A model generated the notes under the pieces. The model had not been told where the DNA came from and ran no database searches. It was given only the letters and a program-made list of their open reading frames with translations. Of a stretch of 64,000 nt of DNA, positions 33,295 through 44,980 are shown in pieces. Each line of letters begins with the position of its first letter. Positions within the stretch are counted from its first letter, which is position 1. The stretch is from the NCBI GenBank assembly GCA_963971535.1, contig OZ020586.1, positions 73,576,949 through 73,640,948 on the forward strand, given 5' to 3'. Made by a program: the position numbers and the translations under genes. The stretch is from Notolepis coatsorum (lineage: Eukaryota; Chordata; Actinopteri; Aulopiformes; Paralepididae).

Positions 33295-34336
33295 TCTTTA
33301 TTAAAGATCCCCTCTGCTACTTGACTATACAGATTGTTTTTAACTCTAGGAGGCATAACTTTGGCTACACAGATTGTTATTTGTGCAGAACTTGTCATCA
33401 GACCTTTTTCACATTATTTCCACTGGAGAGGGAGGGCTTCTCTGTACTTCCCTGAAATCTGAGTTGAATGTGTGATGTCACTAATAGTTCCAACCTATCA
33501 TGGTTCAATATGTGGTAACTTGACACCTTTAGCTTCAGCTACACAGAAAGCTGAGGTATTATTAACATGTCTTGAAAAAAATATAAGCTGCCGACTTGGA
33601 ATTCCTGATAAATATCAATGGGTGCTTGTTGGCAATTTGCATATTCATAGAACCTTGCATTCTGTGAGGTGTAAAGGTGTAGCGATGCTGCTAAGCCATT
33701 TTCGGTAATATATATATATTTTTTTATTTGTGAACATGATTTCTCCTAAAGCTAGAAATAAGAGAGAGAAGCCTCAGAATTGTGACATCACCTAGATGTA
33801 AAATCTAGGCATGTTTAGTAGTAGTGTTGTAGTCTAAAAACGACTACATACAGTAGGATTTACAGATTATTATTCTATGTTTGGGGTTTGATATTTTCGA
33901 TAAACGACTGCAATGATTGTTGGTTCAACTCCTGGTGGCGGCGTATGTTTTGGACTTTTGCCAATACAATACGTAAATATATTACTTGGTGGTTATAACA
34001 CAACATAGATCATGTACTTTTCTTCCTGTGGTCGACGTAGTAAGAGCAGTCGCAGTCCTCTGTCAGATGAGTAGATTGTCTCAAATGTCGGTCAACATGG
34101 AGACTAAACTTTTACCTTCCTCGACGCCACTCTGCCCCACAGGAGATGATGCAGGTTGCAGGACCACTTCCTGCCTTAACCCTTTCACTGCCACACTACA
34201 GAAGGTTAACCCTTTACTATCACGCTACCGACGGTTAGTGTGAACCCAAGCCCTATTTTATTACTTACCAATGAGCAGTGGTGAAGTACACAGTTCCATT
34301 ACTAAGTAAAAGTAGAAATACCCAGAGAAAATAGTA
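33290..34336. other. no gene recognised
   Basis: AT-rich sequence with only short open frames and no clear splice-bounded coding segment. The last 8 bases before 34345 form a transposon target duplication. Confidence 0.5.
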
Positions 34337-34344
34337 CTGTGGTC

Positions 34345-35426
34345 TAGGGCTGGGCGATATGACGATATTATATAAATATCGGGTACAGTTCATTAATGAT
34401 ACACTTTTTAAACGTATCGTGGATATCGTGATGTTTAGCCCAAGTGGATTGTGTCTCGTCAATCTGGTCCACACGTTCAAACTTTTGAACAGCGCCGCCC
34501 CACACACACACTACTGCATCAAAGTTACTACTTATGACTTATGATAACAAAGGCATTCGTTTTGTGGCATTAACGTTATATAGTTACACGTTCAATAACA
34601 TCAGCGTATTTACATAGCAACGTCCGAGGTCGACCTAGATAGATAGCAAGCATTAGTCGTTCATATCTCAGCCCGTGCTGACTCAGTTGTGCCCATTCTG
34701 CGGTCTGTTAATAAAGTTTTCAATCAGACAGATTTATGGAAAGGCTTTTATTATAACATTCGTTGCAGTAAAATCATTATGCATCGATTAGTCATCCTGC
34801 GGAGCTAAAAGCTAAACGTTGGCCGCGGGGAGCTACCGCTACCGTTGTTGTCATTGAGCTCTCGTCAAAATCAATGGCGGATATAGTGGAAGTAAAAAAT
34901 GAATACGCGCTTGCCGATTGGTGCTAAGAACAGCAGGGCGGGTGCAAGCGGTGTGACGTAATTGGCAGACTCGACTGTCAATCAAAATTATTCTGTTTGC
35001 CGTCTGAATGAATGAAAACGTTATTAACAGATTGCAGAATGGGTACAATACAGTACAGCTCAATACAACAACAGTGGACTGGAGGATGCAGACCAGAGAA
35101 AGACTTTCGTCTTGTTTACATCATGGTCCCCCATTTTCAATTCATCATATTTCATATCTAAATCATATAATATCTCGTTGCTAAATATATGCAATATATA
35201 ATCTAATAATCCAATAATCTAAATCTAATATATAATATAAAAATGCTAAATGCATGGGTATTTTATTTTGTCTTTAATGTTAGCTTGCAAACTCAAATAC
35301 TGTCTTGGTAAGCCTCATAATGAATTGTTTGGGGAAAAAAAGAAAAACATTGTGATGCGTATCGTGTATCGCCGAAAGGTCAGAAAATATCGTGATATCA
35401 TATTTAGGCCATATCGCCCAGCCCTA
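34345..35426. mobile_element. hAT-type nonautonomous element, 1082 bp
   Basis: Begins TAGGGCTGGGCGATATG and ends CATATCGCCCAGCCCTA, with an exact 8-bp duplication CTGTGGTC at 34337-34344 and 35427-35434. The interior holds a piece (about 35008-35150) that resembles a dispersed LINE 3' end also seen at 57483-57680. No transposase seen. Confidence 0.88.
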
Positions 35427-35574
35427 CTGTGGTCCCTTCATTCTAAATGATATCCTCTTGAAGTCGCTAGGCTTCAAATTTGAAAGTACATCATCTTCAT
35501 CAATGTTTGCCATGTTATCTATGCAACATCTTTTTCTTCAAAGTAACTAGACAGATTACATCTGTCAGGATGGA

Positions 35575-36306
35575 CTAGAGTTGCACGATATACTGATACT
35601 AAAAAAGTATTGCGATACCCAGCCGTTAAAAACGGTCCAATGTCTAATACTCCATATTATTAGTATTGATACTAATACAGCCGTACTTTCCATGAGTTTA
35701 GTGGATGCGTGACCGGAGCAGTGTGAGAGAAAGGGCACGCTTTGCGTAGTGGCCGTGTCAACAGTGTCGGCTGAACACACACCAAGGCATAGGGAGAATA
35801 TTCACAGACATCCCTGAATGTCTTGTTATTTCATAATACAAAGTTTATGAATGGAAGTGAAAGTTACTTAATGTTACACAGGTCCAGCTACACAGTATGC
35901 TTAGCTTGCTAACGTTAGATAGCAGTGTTGATAAGAAGGAGCCCTCTGCCAACAAAGATGTTGTTTCAACAAATATATTCACAAAATGGATTACCATTCA
36001 AACGTTATTGAAGACTCCTGTGACCAGTAAGTAGGTACTACGTACGTCTAATTTTTCCTAACCATTTTGTGACCGCAGCATTTGCTACATTATGTGCGTA
36101 AATATATTGTGATTCTATAAGTTTCAACAGCATCAACATATTATAAATAGAAATATTCTTATAAAGACTTTTCCATGTTCTGTCTCATATTTCTCATATC
36201 TCATAATAAATATATATAATAAATCTCATATTTTAGGTTTTTGCCGTGGTATCTCTTTAGAACGGGGAATCATGATACTTTTTTGGTATTGTGACAACAC
36301 AACTAG
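35575..36306. mobile_element. probable DNA-transposon relic with inverted ends
   Basis: The left end CTAGAGTTGCACGATATACT and the right end, read in reverse, share an imperfect inverted repeat of about 36 bp that includes ACTAAAAAAGTAT-like sequence. No clean target duplication could be found, so the borders are approximate. Confidence 0.5.
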
Positions 36307-37088
36307 GCGTGTAGCAAGAATTTGTGTTCCCTATCAATGAATACAAATTCTGTACTCTGTTCAGATTGCATGGAAAATCTAAAGGAGGTAAACTTTGTTT
36401 TTATAATATAGCCTACCATTTAATCTATTCTAAAATGTCAACATTATAAAATTGCAATATAATATTGCAGTGTTTATAGTTTCACAATATATTGTGATAT
36501 ATTGAGTCATCATACACGTATAGGACATGTATTACCAGGCCTAGTATGGACTGAACCTTTAGTTTGATTGGTAGGACGTCTTCTCTTTTCCTTGATGTGG
36601 TTTTGAAGTATTGAACTGATATGATGTCATATCACACTGGCTGTTTAACAAATGCCTTATTTAACCAATAGCCATAGGATTCTGTTGACTAATTAAAGCG
36701 TCCATTCGAGTGACATAACTTTATCATTAGTCCCACAAATGAATGCGTTTATGCAGAAACAATTGTGAGTATTATTGTCATTATTGTCACAAAGAAGATG
36801 TGCTTTTCATTTAACAGGATAGAACTCATGGCATGGGAAAAGAAAATCCCTAAAAACAACCAACCGACAAAAAATATTCTGGAACTTATGCAGTCGAATC
36901 TTTTATCTTTTCCTGGAGGTGTACTTGTCCTGTTACTGTCCTAAATTACCACCTCTTTCTTCCCTCGTATAGTAAACCAAACCTTTTGGTGGAAATAGCA
37001 CGCACCAACATTTTATTTAATAAAAATGTTCTCCTATTTTATCCCCAATTTAGTCGTCGTGCCAATTCCCTGTGTGTGTCACAGTCCT
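36307..37088. other. no gene recognised
   Basis: AT-rich sequence with several TATTGTGATATAT-like motifs, possibly more transposon relic. No coding region supported. Confidence 0.45.
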
Positions 37089-37574
37089 GGGCCCTGTTTC
37101 ATGTACGTGGTTCAACTAAGTCGATCAAGATGTCCATTATCCAGCTTCAGTTAACCCGATGTTCGAAGCCGGGATTTTCCTGTTTCACAAAGGTGGATTC
37201 AGTCTCGTTAACTCAAGCCAGACTTGCGAGTCAGGCTAAATGCGCGCGGCCGTTTTAGGTGAAAAGCCAGCACGTATCGATGGCAGAGACCCTGATTCTC
37301 AACGGCATTGATTGATTAATTGATTTAAGACTTTATTGACAGATTGCAATACGGCTCAATCGCCTCGCCGACAAGTTAAATGCGTTATCTATAGGCTAAT
37401 TCTAAGTCCCTCATTACCTCAATCAATCAGATTATATTTCTTTAAACTTGCCTGCTGGATTGAATAATCAAATGAGATCTTGCTAGCGAAAATAACTAGT
37501 TAACTGTTATACAGAATTACGATACGGCCCTCTTGCCCATTGATTGATGTATAGTCAATCTTTAAATTATCTCC

Positions 37575-37643
37575 AATGTGGTCTAACGGGTTGTTCTTTT
37601 GACTTTCACACGGACGACCGGGGTTCAAGACCCTAGTTGTCTC
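37575..37643 (+). repeat. tRNA-Glu-like sequence (SINE head or tRNA pseudogene)
   Basis: A-box-like TGGTCTAACGGG, B-box-like GGTTCAAGACC, a CTTTCAC loop resembling a Glu (TTC) anticodon loop, then a T-run. The acceptor and anticodon stems do not pair well, so it is not a functional tRNA gene. Confidence 0.45.
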
Positions 37644-37800
37644 CTTTTTTTTGCAATATAGGAATAATTCAATTTGGTGCACGTTGAGAGCTATATAAAG
37701 AATGACATCCTCAATGCATGTAGATTTATAATATTTTAACTTAAAACCAGGCTACTTTGGCGTATAATCATTAATATTATATTCAAAAAAATCATATTGG

Positions 37801-37872
37801 AAACAGCGGAATTTGAACCCGGGTCGCAAGGTTGGCAGGCTTGAGCACTACCGCTGGGCCACTGGGCCAGAT
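37801..37872 (-). repeat. tRNA-Gly-like sequence (SINE head or tRNA pseudogene)
   Basis: Minus strand: A-box-like TGGCCCAGCGGTAGTGC, a CCTGCCAAC loop like Gly (GCC), B box GGTTCAAATTCC. The ends do not form a proper acceptor stem. Confidence 0.45.
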
Positions 37873-38472
37873 GGGATAAATTCATTGTTTATACATTAAT
37901 GAACGAGAGACCCGTGTTTAGAATATTCCTTATTTTGAATGAAGTTTTATTTCTTTATCCTCATTCATTCATGTGACGTCAACGGCTCATTCAATTTCTC
38001 AAATCCGTCAAACAGCGCATCTCATCAGACATCTTAATCCCAGTTACAATTAAAATAACCACATTTTTGTGTACATCGCACGAGCGAGCGCCACCGTCGC
38101 CACGGTATATATAACGTGCATTATTTAGGACAAAGTGAATTTAATATCAGCATTTTGGGTCTATTTTACATTTCAAAAGCCCCCTCTGGAAGAATGGAGC
38201 ACAAAAACGTAATTCAGAATGGTATAATGCAGATCGTAGACTGTGGGAATAGTTTCAGGAAACGAGCTGTCACTTCTTTGCGGGGGCGTGGCTCTGCGTG
38301 ATCGGGCTAACTTGAACTTGAACTCTGCTTTCGAGCAGGCTCAAACTTTTGGATCTGTTGGCATGGTGATCTGGAAAATCCACGTACATGAAACCGGAAA
38401 GTCCGGCTAACCCAGTTATCCAGCTAAAGTTATCCGGCTAACTCAGTTATCCAGGTACATGGAACGGGGCCC

Positions 38473-38790
38473 TGGTCATTGCACTATCCTCTGTCGGTCT
38501 GTGGAGGGTGTTGACCAATGCCTCCTCTGAGTCAGTCACCAGCCGCTTCTTTTCACCTGACAGCTAGGAGTTTCACTTGGAGAGCGTACCACGTGTGGAG
38601 GTTCATGCTATCTCCCCCAGAACTGTTGAACAAGCGCCAACCAGTAGGAGTCGCTATTGAAACAACCAGGACTCATACCCCACTGGCTCATATCCCACAC
38701 TGCCATATTATGTTCATAGGGATGACTGACCATTCCAAGCCGGAGATACCGCTACCGGGAATTTGTTTAGACTGCTACCAGGAATTGGCT
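38473..38790 (-). repeat. dispersed teleost repeat (family of 49862-49925 and 50220-50683)
   Basis: Read on the minus strand it contains GTGAAACTCCTAGCTGTCAG, then GTGAAAAGAAGCGGCTGGTG, then CAGAGGAGGCAT and CACCCTCCACAGACCGACAG. The same order of segments occurs near 49.9-50.7 kb. Class unknown. Confidence 0.6.
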
Positions 38791-39095
38791 TAGACCTCTA
38801 CACTACTAACCAAATGCCCCACACACCATTTTTTCTTTTAAAAATAAATTATTTTCTTCCCTGCCTGGCTACTCTACACCCAGGAGTAAACAACCTTTAC
38901 AAACTGGGCAGTATATTAGGTAGACGGTGTTCCTGGCTCCAAAAAGTACAGCTAATTGATGAATCGAAGCTAATTCATTGTGACATCATTGAGGGGAAGC
39001 AGCTTGTTTAGGCTGGTTCATCTGAAGACCTCAACCCCCCTGGCCAAACAGCATGGTGTACATTTGTCATATTTCCCCAACAACTAAATAACTAA
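38791..39095. other. no gene recognised
   Basis: Unique-looking sequence, only short open frames. Confidence 0.4.
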
Positions 39096-39250
39096 ATATT
39101 ATTTCAGACTGTCAAATCCATACAAAGACTAACCCTAATCTTAAATACCATTTCAGACTGTCAAATCCATACAAAGACTAACCCTAAATAGTAAATACCA
39201 TTTCAGACTGACGCATTCATACAAAGACTAACCCTAAATAACATTTCGAA
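39096..39250. repeat. short tandem repeat, 3 copies
   Basis: Units containing ATTTCAGACTGTCAAATCCA followed by TACAAAGACTAACCCTAA, imperfect and of variable length. Confidence 0.75.
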
Positions 39251-39556
39251 CTGACATCCATACACTAGGCAAAACCTATTTTCCATAATGTGTGTGTGCT
39301 GGACACATCTCCACTGACTGAATGAACTCTGGTACTGTAGTTCCTTTGGTTTCAAGCAGAGACAGACTCATGATACTGCTGCACGTTGGTAAAGCCTCCA
39401 GATTCAGCAGTGTCGGTGTCCCTACCAGTAACTTCCTCTCCCTTCTGCACTTTCAAAAAGAGGAAGTCTTTGCCCTTTACTTCCTGTGCAGGATGTCAAC
39501 ACAGGCAGCGGGCCAGTAGTCTCTCCAGTTGAGTGATCAACACTTTGGATGTAGCG
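39251..39556. other. no gene recognised
   Basis: No supported coding, RNA or mobile feature. Confidence 0.4.
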
Positions 39557-39634
39557 CGTAAGTTTACCTAGGCTTTTACGTAGGAAGTTAACCTGGGCTC
39601 CTACATAGGAAGTTTATCTGGGCGTTTACAGTAT
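39557..39634. repeat. ~23-bp minisatellite, left block
   Basis: Units of the form GTAGGAAGTTTACCTGGGCT with CCTAC. Same family as 40651-40850 and 42571-43385. Ends in CTGGGCGTTTACAGTAT (39618-39634), the left target duplication of a LINE. Confidence 0.85.
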
Positions 39635-40650
39635 AATAATACATCCATTTTATATAACGCTTTTCCAGGTGCTCACAGACGCTTTACATGGGTAGAAGGG
39701 ACAAAACTATGGCAAAACAAAAACAGAACAAAATAATACATGACCAAATTAAATAAAACTGACAGAATTAAAGGTCAAAAGCAAGATTGAAAAGGTGGGT
39801 TTTGAGCGCTGATTTAAAAGATATCAGGGTGTTTGCATCACGGATATGGCTGGGGAGGGCATTCCAGAGGGAGGGGGCAGCAGCAGCAAAGGCCCTGTCG
39901 CCCCCCCTGGTCCGGAGCTTGGTCGTGGGAGGTGTTAGGAGGTTGGCATCTGCAGACCTGAGGCGACGGGTGGGCGTGTGACGGTGGAGGAGGTTGGACA
40001 GAAGTATTTTAAATTGTGTCCTGTATTTGATCGGAAGCCAATGGAGGTCGTGGAGGACAGGGGTGATGTGATCAGAGCGACGGGTGGAGGTGAGCATGCG
40101 GGCAGCAGAGTTTTGGACATATTGGAGTTTATTGAGGATAGTGTTTGGTGAGCCGTAGAGGATGCTGTTACAGTAATCCAGTCTTTTTTTTTTTAAAGAT
40201 TTATTTTTTGGCGTTTTATTGCTTTATTGCTACTGGGCAGTCCAGTAGAGAGAGACAGAGGAGGAATGGGAGACAGAGTGGGGGGAAGACATTCTGCAAA
40301 TAACGACGGGTTCGGGAGTCGAACCCGGGTCGGCCGTGTCGCGGCTGAGCGCGCTATGTGGTTCGCCACTGGGGCGCCCCTCAGTAATCCAGTCTTGATG
40401 AAATGAATGCATGAACCAGTGTTTCAGCAGCGGAGAGTGATAGGGAGGGGCGGAGACGAGCAATGTTCCGGAGGTGGTAGAAGGCCGTTTTTGTTATGTG
40501 GTTCACATGGGGGAGGAAAGAAAGGGTGGAGTCCAGGATGATGCCAAGGACGTGAGTGGAGGGGGTGACAATGGAACCATCAATATTTAGGGAGAAATCC
40601 TGGGTGTGGCTGGTGAGGGATTTTGGACCGATAATGATGATTTCTGATTT
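39635..40650 (-). mobile_element. 5'-truncated LINE with RT remnant
   Basis: Flanked by an exact 17-bp duplication CTGGGCGTTTACAGTAT (39618-39634, 40651-40667). Read on the minus strand it encodes the C-terminal part of a non-LTR reverse transcriptase with FISSRLDYCNSILYG- and HITPVLHDLHWLPI-type motifs. It ends near the left border with ATATAAAATGGATGTATTAT. It was inserted in the minisatellite and is itself interrupted by a SINE. Confidence 0.8.
40184..40381 (-). mobile_element. tRNA-derived SINE
   Basis: Flanked by an exact 13-bp duplication CAGTAATCCAGTC (40171-40183, 40382-40394). On the minus strand the head has a perfect B box GGTTCGACTCC and an A-box-like TGGCGAACCACATAGCG. It ends with an AATAAA-rich tail and poly-A. 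About 198 bp. Confidence 0.88.
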
Positions 40651-40850
40651 CTGGGCGTTTACAGTATGTATGAAGTTTACCTGGGCTGTTAGGTAGGACG
40701 TTTACCTGGGCTCCTACCAAGGACGTTTATCTGGCTCCTACCTAGGAAGTAAACCTGGGCTCCTACATAGGAAGTTTATCTGGACATTTACAGTACATAT
40801 GAAGTTTACCTGGGCTGTTAGGTAGGAAGTTTACCTGGTTTTTAGATTTT
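40651..40850. repeat. ~23-bp minisatellite, right block
   Basis: Continues the units of 39557-39634 after the LINE insertion. Confidence 0.85.
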
Positions 40851-41030
40851 GATCAATCAGCCAGTATCACCTCTTCATCTGTTGGCTTGTGTTATCACCG
40901 CTTTATCCATTGACTCTGCGTTGTGTTTTATTTCTCCGACGCCCTCTCATACTGGCTGTACAATCTTTGTCATTCCCCTTTACCCCTTGACTTGACTTGA
41001 CTTGACTTTAATGCAATCCGTAAGCATAAG

Positions 41031-41880
41031 TTTCAAGTTTCAAGTTTCTTTAATAGTTGTCATACAGAAGTACAGAATACTTTTGTACAAAATGCTTCTT
41101 ACTGTTGCGCTCCAGAGACTGTGCATGACAAGATAAGTATGAAATAAAAACATAGTAAAAATTAGAAGAAAAAAAAAAGAGGTCACAGTGTTCAGTTTAG
41201 ACATATGTACAATGTTCGTAGACGTAGTTACCATACAATATACAATACTGTGCAGTGTACTAATATACAATACTATATAGTGCAAGGCATAGATGGACAA
41301 GGTGCAGTTTAGGTACAATTCACAGTAGGTGTACGAGTTGTAGTGCAAATCCTTTATCAATAAATATAAAGTGTAAGTGTGTTTGTGTGATCTAAAGTGT
41401 GGAGAGTGGGTGCTGCAGTGTGTTGTTTGTTTGAGTGAGTGTGTGTGTGCGTGTGGGTGTGTGTGCTGTGTGCATTTGATGGTTGTTGCATAGTGATTAT
41501 TGTTCGTTTAGCGATTATTGTTCGTTTAGCAGCCTGATGGCCTGGGGATAGAAGCTCCTTCTGAGTCTTTCTGTGCTCGCCATAAGACTCCGGTATCGCT
41601 TGCCTGACGGCAGCAGTTCAAAGAGGCAGTTGTTCGGGTGGCTCGAGTCCTTAATAATTCTCTTAGCCTTCCCCTTGCACCGCTTGTTGTAAATGTTCTG
41701 GAGGGTGGGAAGCCCCCCTCTAATTGTGCGTTCGGCTGAACGTGTCACTCTTTGTAGTCTGCTACGGTCTTGTGCAGTGCTATTCCCAAACCAGGAGGTG
41801 ATGTTGCCGGTCAGGATGCTCTCTATTGTACATGAGTAGAAGTTCCTAAGGATCTTCTGACTGACATAAGAATTTGACAC
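41031..41880 (-). pseudogene. LINE reverse transcriptase C-terminal fragment
   Basis: An open frame at 41515-41880 (minus) encodes the thumb/C-terminal part of a CR1/L2/Rex-type RT, with NFYSCTIESILTGNITSWFG and LQRVTRSAERTI. It is followed by a ~480-bp 3' UTR ending in a repeated AACTTGAA-type tail. A further TTGAC-repeat tail lies at 40988-41010. The element is heavily 5' truncated. Confidence 0.8.
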
Positions 41881-42570
41881 TAGGCTGTGTAGTACCTTTC
41901 TTGGAAAACGTTGTTTATTACATAAACAAAAGCCTCAGATGTTACCCATTTCGTATTGTCCTTGAAAAAATCTTTGATGGAACACTAAATTCATTATTCT
42001 ATCGTCTTCTGCTGTTTAGTCCAATGGTGGCTAAGGCCTCGTCGTTAGCCACAACCCTTCTCCCGTTAGCCGAAGCTAATGATGATGTGTCATCTCCCCT
42101 CCCCCACCGGCGAGGGTGAGAGAGAGATGAACGTCTCTGATCCACGTCCGCTCGCGTCAGCTTCGTGTCTAGATCTAACTCATACGCAGAAGAACACTCA
42201 CATTATAATAATCATCATCATCATTAATGACAGGCCCCACCCCGCTTCTGGTTGTCATGTGATGCGCTGTCATGGCAACTGCTTTCAACCTTTAACACAC
42301 ATTAAACTGCAGTTTCTAATGATGTCAACCTCTCTCTCTGACCGTTCCTGCGCTGTTCTCTGTCCTCAGTTGTTATGTGCTGATGGAATGCAGACACCCT
42401 GCTCGCTGCACTGACTGCTCCCTGCTCTGTTTTCACCCAGCTGATAACGGCCCTCTGCCCAGTTTGGCTGGAGACAGACATACATGCTGAAAATGATGAT
42501 AATGGTATTATCCTCTTAAAACTCATCTCTATATCGGTTATACACCAAATGCAAATCATCGATTTCCTTC
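41881..42570. other. no gene recognised
   Basis: Mixed sequence with a short ATC/ATT run at about 42202-42230. No supported exon. Confidence 0.4.
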
Positions 42571-43385
42571 ACTGGGCTCCTACCAAGGACGTTTTTCTGG
42601 CTCCTACCTAGGAAGTTTATCTGGGCTCTTAGGTAGGAAGTTCATCAGGGCTCCTACCTAGGAAGTTTACCTGGGCTCCTACAGTACATACAGTAGGAAG
42701 TTCATCAGGGCTCCTACCTAGGACGTTTACCTGGGCTCCTACAGTACATACAGTAGGAAGTTCATCAGGGCTCCTACCTAGGACGTTTACCTGGGCTCCT
42801 ACAGTACATACAGTAGGAAGTTTATCAGGGCTCCTACATAGGAAGCTTATCAGGGCTCCTACCTAGGAAGTTTACCTGGGCTCCTACAGTACATACAGTA
42901 GGAAGTTTATCAGGGCTCCTACCTAGGAAGCTTATCAGGGCTCCTACATAGGAAGCTTATCAGGGCTCCTACCTAGGAAGCTTATCAGGGCTCCTACCTA
43001 GGAAGCTTATCAGGGCTCCTACCTAGGAAGCTTATCAGGGCTCCTACCTAGGAAGTTTATCAGGGCTCCTACCTAGGAAGCTTATCAGGGCTCCTACCTA
43101 GGAAGTTTACCTGGGGTCCTACAGTACATACAGTAGGAAGTTTATCAGGGCTCCTACCTAGGAAGCTTATCAGGGCTCCTACCTAGGAAGTTTACCTGGG
43201 CTCCTACAGTACATAGGAAGCTTATCAGGGCTCCTATACCTAGGAAGTTTACCTGGGCTCCTACAGTACATAGGAAGCTTATCAGGGCTCCTACCTAGGA
43301 AATGTATCCGGGCTCTTATGTAGGAAGTTTTTCTAGGCTCTTATGTAGGAAGTTTACCTGGGCTCCTAATTGCAGGAAGTTTACC
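42571..43385. repeat. ~23-bp minisatellite, main block
   Basis: About 35 imperfect units of GGCTCCTACCTAGGAAGTTT followed by ACCTG or ATCAG, plus a higher-order unit with CAGTACATACAGTAGGAAG. Same family as the blocks at 39.6 and 40.7 kb. Confidence 0.93.
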
Positions 43386-43910
43386 TAATGTAATATTTGA
43401 GAATGAATTTAAGTTTAATTTCTTATTTATACATTATTTAATTTGCTACAAGTAATAGTACTTTTATATTGAAGTCTCGGCTCAAAGTTATGTACACTTT
43501 GTACAGTATCCCGTTGGGCTGCTCTCGCGTGTTTTAAGACTAGAAGCGACACCTGCAGGCAAGCGGCACGGATGGTCAGCATTATGCTCCAGTGAAAGTT
43601 GATCATTTAATTGATGCGACGGTCACAGACAAATGGAGGACTGAAGATTATTCCCCTTTGTTGTAGCATGTTGCAGCCAACGCGTTTTCACAGTGGATTT
43701 GGGGAAACGAGGCTTAAAATAAACCAGTAGCAAGAAAGCCACACGTGCCTGCCTGTGCTTCGAGGGAATGACACACGTCTTTAGACCTGCATCATGTGAC
43801 CTTCTCATGGGAAAGTATGGCTCCTTTTGTTGTGCAGTCTGAGGACAGTGAAACATTATCTATTTGTTTTGGCTCTGTACGTTTTTACGTTTTGAAATGG
43901 AACAATGACT
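43386..43910. other. no gene recognised
   Basis: No coding exon or element could be supported. Confidence 0.4.
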
Positions 43911-44180
43911 ATGAATGAATGAATGAATGAAGTTTATTTTTGGACATGTTATTCTCCATATTTCTCCAAACAACTCACGATATCTTGTTTCGTCGAACCA
44001 AACAATCATAGCAACAAATAAAAAAAAACATTAAAAGAAAAACATTAAAAAAAGAAAAAATAAGGAATTATAAACAAAAGGTCAAGAGCAATGTGTTTGG
44101 TTAGCAGACATGTCCAAAAAAGGAGTAGAGGGAAGCTAAGCTTATTGATCCCTACCCCCTTACATTTATATTTGTTCTTC
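43911..44180 (-). mobile_element. probable LINE 3' end
   Basis: An ATGA repeat tail (43912-43931) followed by a T- and A-rich tract and TATTGATCCCTACCCC. The form resembles an inverted LINE 3' UTR and its tail. No RT frame remains. Confidence 0.45.
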
Positions 44181-44980
44181 CATTAATTTGACTAGATATA
44201 ACATCATTTAGTGTATTACAATATATAATATACTTTTACTTATATTAAAATATTACAAGAAAAGAAAAAAACTTGATTAACTTGACAGCAGTGAATATAG
44301 TACAGCACTACATACACAATATAACATAACTTTGTTTATCCTCAATACTCATTTCTGTAGTGTAGACTTTCAGCTTTGATGTTTACCTCCATACCAGGAG
44401 AGCTGTGAAGGAATGTTAGCCCTTTTTATCTGTAGTCCACCCATTTTAGGGGACCAGAAGAACATTCACTTTTGTTGTGTTAATCTATATTTGGTTGTAA
44501 ATCCATTCCGATCAAAGTCTGCAACCTTTAAGTGGCAATGCCACTCAGAGACAAATGCCCCTCTACTAAATGACATGAAATTTATGTGTACAAAACTGAT
44601 TCGAGTTGTTGGATGTGTGTGAGATTGTGCAAAATAAATCAGCATTGTTTTTGGTGAAGTGTCTCTTTTAACACATGTAACCTATTGTATCATGCCAACT
44701 CTCCTATTCCTTGCACATTTACTTCAGTCCTGGCAGGAGTGGCAGTACTTGCTATTCCAGATAGACAAAATTGTGTGTCTTTGCCAAAAGTGGTCTTAAC
44801 TAAACATACCCTTGGTTGGCTGAATGTAAAACAAGCGTATCTAAACAGGTCTGTTTGTCTGATGTCATGGTCCAGGCTTCAAAGGTCTACAGGCTCCCAC
44901 AGTGCTTTATAAGGGGCTTTGTTTCTACACAGATAGACTATGAGTTCATCTTAATAGAGGAACCGAAAGTGAACAGGGAA
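44181..44980. other. no gene recognised
   Basis: AT-rich, short open frames only. 44608-44643 resembles one arm of the palindromic element at 59019-59218. Confidence 0.4.

Larger units (their letters stand above)
37089..38472. mobile_element. DNA element with GGGCCC inverted ends
   Basis: The left end GGGCCCTGTTTCATGTACGT is inverted at the right end (38443-38472, same pattern with a few changes). Subterminal CCAGTTATCC/GGCTAAC motifs repeat, as in PIF/Harbinger- or ISL2EU-like elements. No transposase frame and no certain target duplication. The interior carries two tRNA-like sequences. Confidence 0.55.

Noticed and set aside
37575..37643. Functional tRNA-Glu gene
   Set aside because: The boxes are present but the acceptor and anticodon stems do not pair, so it is listed as tRNA-like only.
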